A stretch of DNA of 64,000 nucleotides from CAWGUU01 sp963825765 (lineage in GTDB: Bacteria; Actinomycetota; Acidimicrobiia; Acidimicrobiales; AC-14), in contig CAWGUU010000013.1 in assembly GCA_963825765.1 (NCBI GenBank), positions 186,001 to 250,000 of the forward strand, in the 5' to 3' direction. The position numbers and the translations under genes are program-made. Shown here piece after piece: positions 61,114-64,000 of the stretch. Numbering within the stretch: the stretch's first letter is position 1; every line of letters starts with the position of its first letter. The notes beneath the pieces are model-generated. The model was not told the origin of the DNA, searched no databases, and worked only from the letters and a program-made list of their open reading frames with translations.

Positions 61114-62459
61114 TTCTTGTCGAGCCCGATGATGTTGAGGCCGGACTGGCCGCCGCGCACGTTGCCGTTGCGACCGAAGACGTACCGGCCCCTGGGCGCC
61201 ACGAACGCGGTGTAGGTGTCGGGCCTGCTGAACTCGTCGTTGTAGCGGTAGGCGGTGGCCAGGTCGGCACCCAGCATGGGGAACTCGGTACCGTCCGGAG
61301 CTTTGAGCGTGCCCATCACGGTGCCGTTCTCGTAGCGGAGGTCGAGCGTTGCCCCCTGCTCGGACGTACCCGTGTGGTGGCGGTCCGGGGCGACGGTCAC
61401 GGTGTAGATCCCCGCCCCTTGGCCGCTGGGGACGGCGTAATAGCGGCGCGCCGGCTGGTCCGGCAGGGTGATCTCGCCACCGATGCCCTCGTCGGAGATG
61501 GTGCCGTTCATGGTGGCGTCGCCGGTCTTGGACGTGATGGCGAACTGCGGGGGCGTGACCGGCTCGGCGAACCACTGGATGTCGCCGGCCGGCTCGGGCT
61601 CGGAGTCCGACACGTAGGCCCGCACCAGCGTGGTGCCGTCGGGGTTGGCCTTCAGCTCGAAGTTGAGCCGGTCGGTGGTGCCGGCCACCCGCCCGTGGTA
61701 GACGCCGGGCGTCGGCGTGGCCTCCTGGGACAGGTCGAGGGCGACGATGTTGGCGTCGGGCTTACCGCCCTTGACGTCACCGCCCCGACCCTGGATCTCG
61801 GTGGCCTGGCGGGTGACGATGGTCGTGTAGGTGTCCGGCGCGCCACCCTCCGTGACGTAGCCGAGACGGCGGGTGAGGTCGTTGTGGCGGAAGTCGTACT
61901 TCTCGCCCGTGCTCGACACCACGCTGCCCTCGACGTAGGGCCCCGTCTGCTTCGCCGTCAGCGTCGAACCGTCGAGCGACGTGCCCGTCCAGGTCCCGTC
62001 GGCCGCCACCGTGATCTCGAACACTCCGGCCCCGTCGCCGGCCGGGCGGGTGAAGAAGTTCCGGGTCTGGCCGTCGGCCAGGGTGACGGTGCCGTCGGCG
62101 TCGAAGGCCTCGATCGTGCCCTCGATGGTGGCCTTGCCGCTCTTGGACGTCAGCTTGAACGTCTCGCCGTCGGCCTTGCCCTCGAACCACTCGGCGTTGC
62201 CGTCGGGCAGGCCGTCGGTGACGAACACCCTCATGCCGACGTGGTCCTCGTCGGCGCGGTCGAAGTGGATGGCGACCAGGTTGCCGGTCATGGCCACGCC
62301 GCCCACGAACACGCCGGCGTCGGCCAGCTCGGCCAGGCGGTCGGCCAGCGTCGACGACGTCTGGCCCGAGGAGCTCTCGTCGTCGCTCCCGCAGGACGAC
62401 AGAAAAAGCGCCGCCAGCAGGACAGGAGCGACGAGTCGGACCGTGCGCTGAAAGGACAT
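61107..62459 (-). CDS. Secreted lipoprotein with an internal domain duplication
   Basis: 450 residues. Signal MSFQRTVRLVAPVLLAALFLSSC, lipobox LSSC. The mature protein consists of two similar beta-rich halves (about 45-230 and 240-450): VAIHFDRADEDHVGMRVFVTDGLPDGNAEWFEGK matches RLNFELKANPDGTTLVRAYVSDSEPEPAGDIQWFAEP, and ANIVALDLSQEA resembles GLNIIGLDKKC. No catalytic motif. Seemingly a cell-surface or binding protein that arose by duplication. Confidence 0.87.
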   Translation of the reverse strand: MSFQRTVRLVAPVLLAALFLSSCGSDDESSSGQTSSTLADRLAELADAGVFVGGVAMTGNLVAIHFDRADEDHVGMRVFVTDGLPDGNAEWFEGKADGETFKLTSKSGKATIEGTIEAFDADGTVTLADGQTRNFFTRPAGDGAGVFEITVAADGTWTGTSLDGSTLTAKQTGPYVEGSVVSSTGEKYDFRHNDLTRRLGYVTEGGAPDTYTTIVTRQATEIQGRGGDVKGGKPDANIVALDLSQEATPTPGVYHGRVAGTTDRLNFELKANPDGTTLVRAYVSDSEPEPAGDIQWFAEPVTPPQFAITSKTGDATMNGTISDEGIGGEITLPDQPARRYYAVPSGQGAGIYTVTVAPDRHHTGTSEQGATLDLRYENGTVMGTLKAPDGTEFPMLGADLATAYRYNDEFSRPDTYTAFVAPRGRYVFGRNGNVRGGQSGLNIIGLDKKC

Positions 62460-62533
62460 CTCCCCCAGCTCCTCTCCCCGCCGTCAGCCCGAAAAATCTA
62501 AGCCCGCGGGAGCCGGAAAGCAACGGCTCGGTG

Positions 62534-63376
62534 TCAGGTCGTGTCGACGCCGAGCAGCCGGGCCCGCGTGACCGCCCGCGCCCCGCGCGTGAGGCCGATG
62601 ATCGCCGCCGTCCAGGCGACGGCGCCGAGGATCAGCCCCGACCGGCCGCTCGCGCCCAGCAGCGCCCCGCTGGACTGGCCGTAGGACAGCACGATGAGCG
62701 GCAGGGTCACCAGGCCGGAAGCCTGCTGGGCGGCCGCCGCGCTCTTGACCCGCGCCGAAAGCCGCAGCACGACCGACAGGGTGATGGCGAGGAAGGGCGG
62801 GACGACCCACAGCATGAGGATCCACCACGCACGCGTCGGGAAGAACCACCCCCCGACCTGGGGCCCGACGATGAGGTTCACCGCCAGGGAGTAGATCCCG
62901 AAGCCGACGAGCGTGGTGAGGTAGCCAGGCAGGAGGCTGGCCACAAGCTTGCCGAGGTAGATCTCCCGCTCCGAAGCCGGCGAGTGGGCGAGGAACTCGC
63001 CGGTGCCCTTCTCCCGCTCGCCCACCAGGGTGTTGGCCCCGACTGCCGTCGAGATGGTCATGGGGACGATGACGGCCAGCGGGGCGAACAGGTACACGGC
63101 CAGGGCGTAGGTGGTGCGGGCGGCGGGAGTGTCGCCCCGCACCGCCGCCTGGGCGGCCGGCGGGAGCAGGTCGAGGGCGTCCGACACCTTCTGCACGGTC
63201 GGCACGCTGCCCAGGTTGGTGATCGTCAGCAGGAGGATCACCGGGATGACGACGAAGAACAGGGCGGCCAGGACCAGCATGGGCGCCCAGAAGTCGGGGC
63301 TGCGGGCCAGCTGGCGCAGGTCGTTCCTTGTCACCGCCCACATGCGGCTGCGGTTGAAGTGTCCCATGTGGATCAC
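62534..63376 (-). CDS. ABC-2 type transporter permease
   Basis: 280 residues from GTG 63376 (GTGA overlap with the ATPase stop). About six helices: LVLAALFFVVIPVILLLTI, LFAPLAVIVPMTISTAVG, the conserved NTLVGEREKGTGEFLAHSPASEREIYLGKL cytoplasmic loop of ABC-2 permeases, LLPGYLTTLVGFGIYSLAV and more. Forms an exporter with the neighbouring ATPase; substrate unknown. Confidence 0.92.
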   Translation of the reverse strand: MIHMGHFNRSRMWAVTRNDLRQLARSPDFWAPMLVLAALFFVVIPVILLLTITNLGSVPTVQKVSDALDLLPPAAQAAVRGDTPAARTTYALAVYLFAPLAVIVPMTISTAVGANTLVGEREKGTGEFLAHSPASEREIYLGKLVASLLPGYLTTLVGFGIYSLAVNLIVGPQVGGWFFPTRAWWILMLWVVPPFLAITLSVVLRLSARVKSAAAAQQASGLVTLPLIVLSYGQSSGALLGASGRSGLILGAVAWTAAIIGLTRGARAVTRARLLGVDTT

Positions 63377-64000
63377 CGGTGCCTGACCCGCAGGTAGAGC
63401 TCCTCCAGCGACGGCTGGTGCGGTGTCACCTGGGTGAGGCGGACGCCGGCGGCGGTCAGGCCGGCGACGAGCGACGGGACCCGCTGCAGGTCGTCGACCA
63501 GCGCCTCGGCCCGCTCTCCGGACCGCTGGTAGCCGACGACGCCGTCCATGGCCGCCAGCCGGTCGAGCTGGGAGGGGTCCTCGGCCCCGAAGACCACCAT
63601 CGGCGACGGCCAGTACCGGCGCATCAGCTCCTCGGCGGCTCCGGCCATCACGTCGGTGCCGTCCTCCATCATCACCACCTGGTCGGCCAGGCCCTCCGCC
63701 TCCAGCAGCAGGTGGGTGCACATGACCACTGTCTTGCCGCCGGCGGCCAGCTCGTCGACGAGGGCCAGCACGGCGTGGGAAGACTCCGGGTCGAGCCCCG
63801 ACGTGGGCTCGTCGAGCAGCAGCAGCTCAGGATCGTGGAGGATCGCCCGGGCCAGGGCCAGCCTCGTCTTCATGCCCGTCGAGTAGCCGCCGACCTTGAG
63901 GTCCAGCGACTCCTCGATCCCGAACCGGGCGGCGCTGGGCTCGACGTCGGCGTCGCGGCCCAGACCGAACAGCTCGGCTGCGTAGCGAAGGTTGTCCCGC
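63373..64000 (-). CDS. ABC transporter ATP-binding protein, N-terminus beyond the window
   Basis: The visible 209 codons hold the signature YSTGMKTRLALARA, Walker B LLLLDEPTSGLDP, the D loop and the H loop VVMCTHLLLEAEGLADQVV, followed by a typical C-terminal extension to LYLRVRHR. Walker A is off the right edge. Coupled with the permease by a 4-base overlap. Drug- or lipid-type exporter ATPase. Confidence 0.93.
   Translation of the reverse strand, partial: RDNLRYAAELFGLGRDADVEPSAARFGIEESLDLKVGGYSTGMKTRLALARAILHDPELLLLDEPTSGLDPESSHAVLALVDELAAGGKTVVMCTHLLLEAEGLADQVVMMEDGTDVMAGAAEELMRRYWPSPMVVFGAEDPSQLDRLAAMDGVVGYQRSGERAEALVDDLQRVPSLVAGLTAAGVRLTQVTPHQPSLEELYLRVRHR

Overview
The window is about 64 kb of very GC-rich DNA (roughly 70% by eye) with dense actinobacterial-style coding: GTG and TTG starts, 4-base ATGA/GTGA gene overlaps, GTP-type PEP carboxykinase, the actinobacterial fused 2-oxoglutarate decarboxylase Kgd and an MshB-type deacetylase. 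An uncultured actinomycete, perhaps of the Acidimicrobiia, fits best; that placement is inference. No rRNA, tRNA or CRISPR array was seen. At least seven genes break across two frames where both halves are clearly coding. The contig therefore probably carries single-base indels, either assembly errors or real decay, and some gene ends below are corrected by hand.

Layout. 0-7.8 kb is housekeeping: DAK2/FakA-like kinase, rpmB, a K+ channel, thiL-thiD, a cold-shock-like protein, pckG and an AsnC-type ligand domain. 7.8-11.5 kb holds two unrecognised coupled genes, one a 956-residue membrane/TPR protein with a charged K-G-D repeat. 11.6-12.2 kb is non-coding and contains a decayed copy of sequence found at 19.5-20.0 kb. 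12.2-18.8 kb is the most interesting part, a compact small-molecule operon: 35-residue ORF, SbnA, SbnB, carbamoyltransferase, NPPY methyltransferase, 49-residue ORF, GCS2-type ligase and a CDGSH protein, facing a convergent haem-oxygenase-like diiron oxidase. 19-30 kb has a PIG-L deacetylase, a family 1 glycosidase, a bacterial PH protein, a UvrD-type helicase, and a two-component system with a lipoprotein. 30-41 kb has exonuclease III, a NYN nuclease/S1/histone-H1-like fusion, kgd with a group II intron at the head of its leader, and a degenerate Ser/Thr kinase. 41-48 kb has an SIS/HypC pair, a TMEM175 channel, a YdjC deacetylase, a PIG-V-like membrane glycosyltransferase and small proteins. 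48.9-56.5 kb is signalling and redox: MBL-fold protein, hybrid histidine kinase, REC-cyclase, single-domain regulator, ferredoxin and ferredoxin reductase. 56.6-64 kb has a large hypothetical, an OpuAC-like binding protein, a PAP2-like gene ending in an IS30 remnant, DM13 and duplicated-domain lipoproteins, and an ABC exporter.

How the genes may work together. The 12-19 kb operon should make L-2,3-diaminopropionate from O-phosphoserine and glutamate (SbnA, SbnB) and probably carbamoylate it to a ureido amino acid. A methyltransferase, a diiron N-oxygenase candidate with a CDGSH electron carrier, and an ATP-dependent carboxylate-amine ligase could then process it. That logic resembles N-hydroxyurea or N-nitrosourea chemistry, but the product is unknown.

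Two further structural themes recur. Short tandem repeats (13-23 bp units) lie over stop codons at several gene ends, so each copy carries a stop. A 35-base hairpin element occurs twice, each time just beyond the 3' end of a minus-strand gene.
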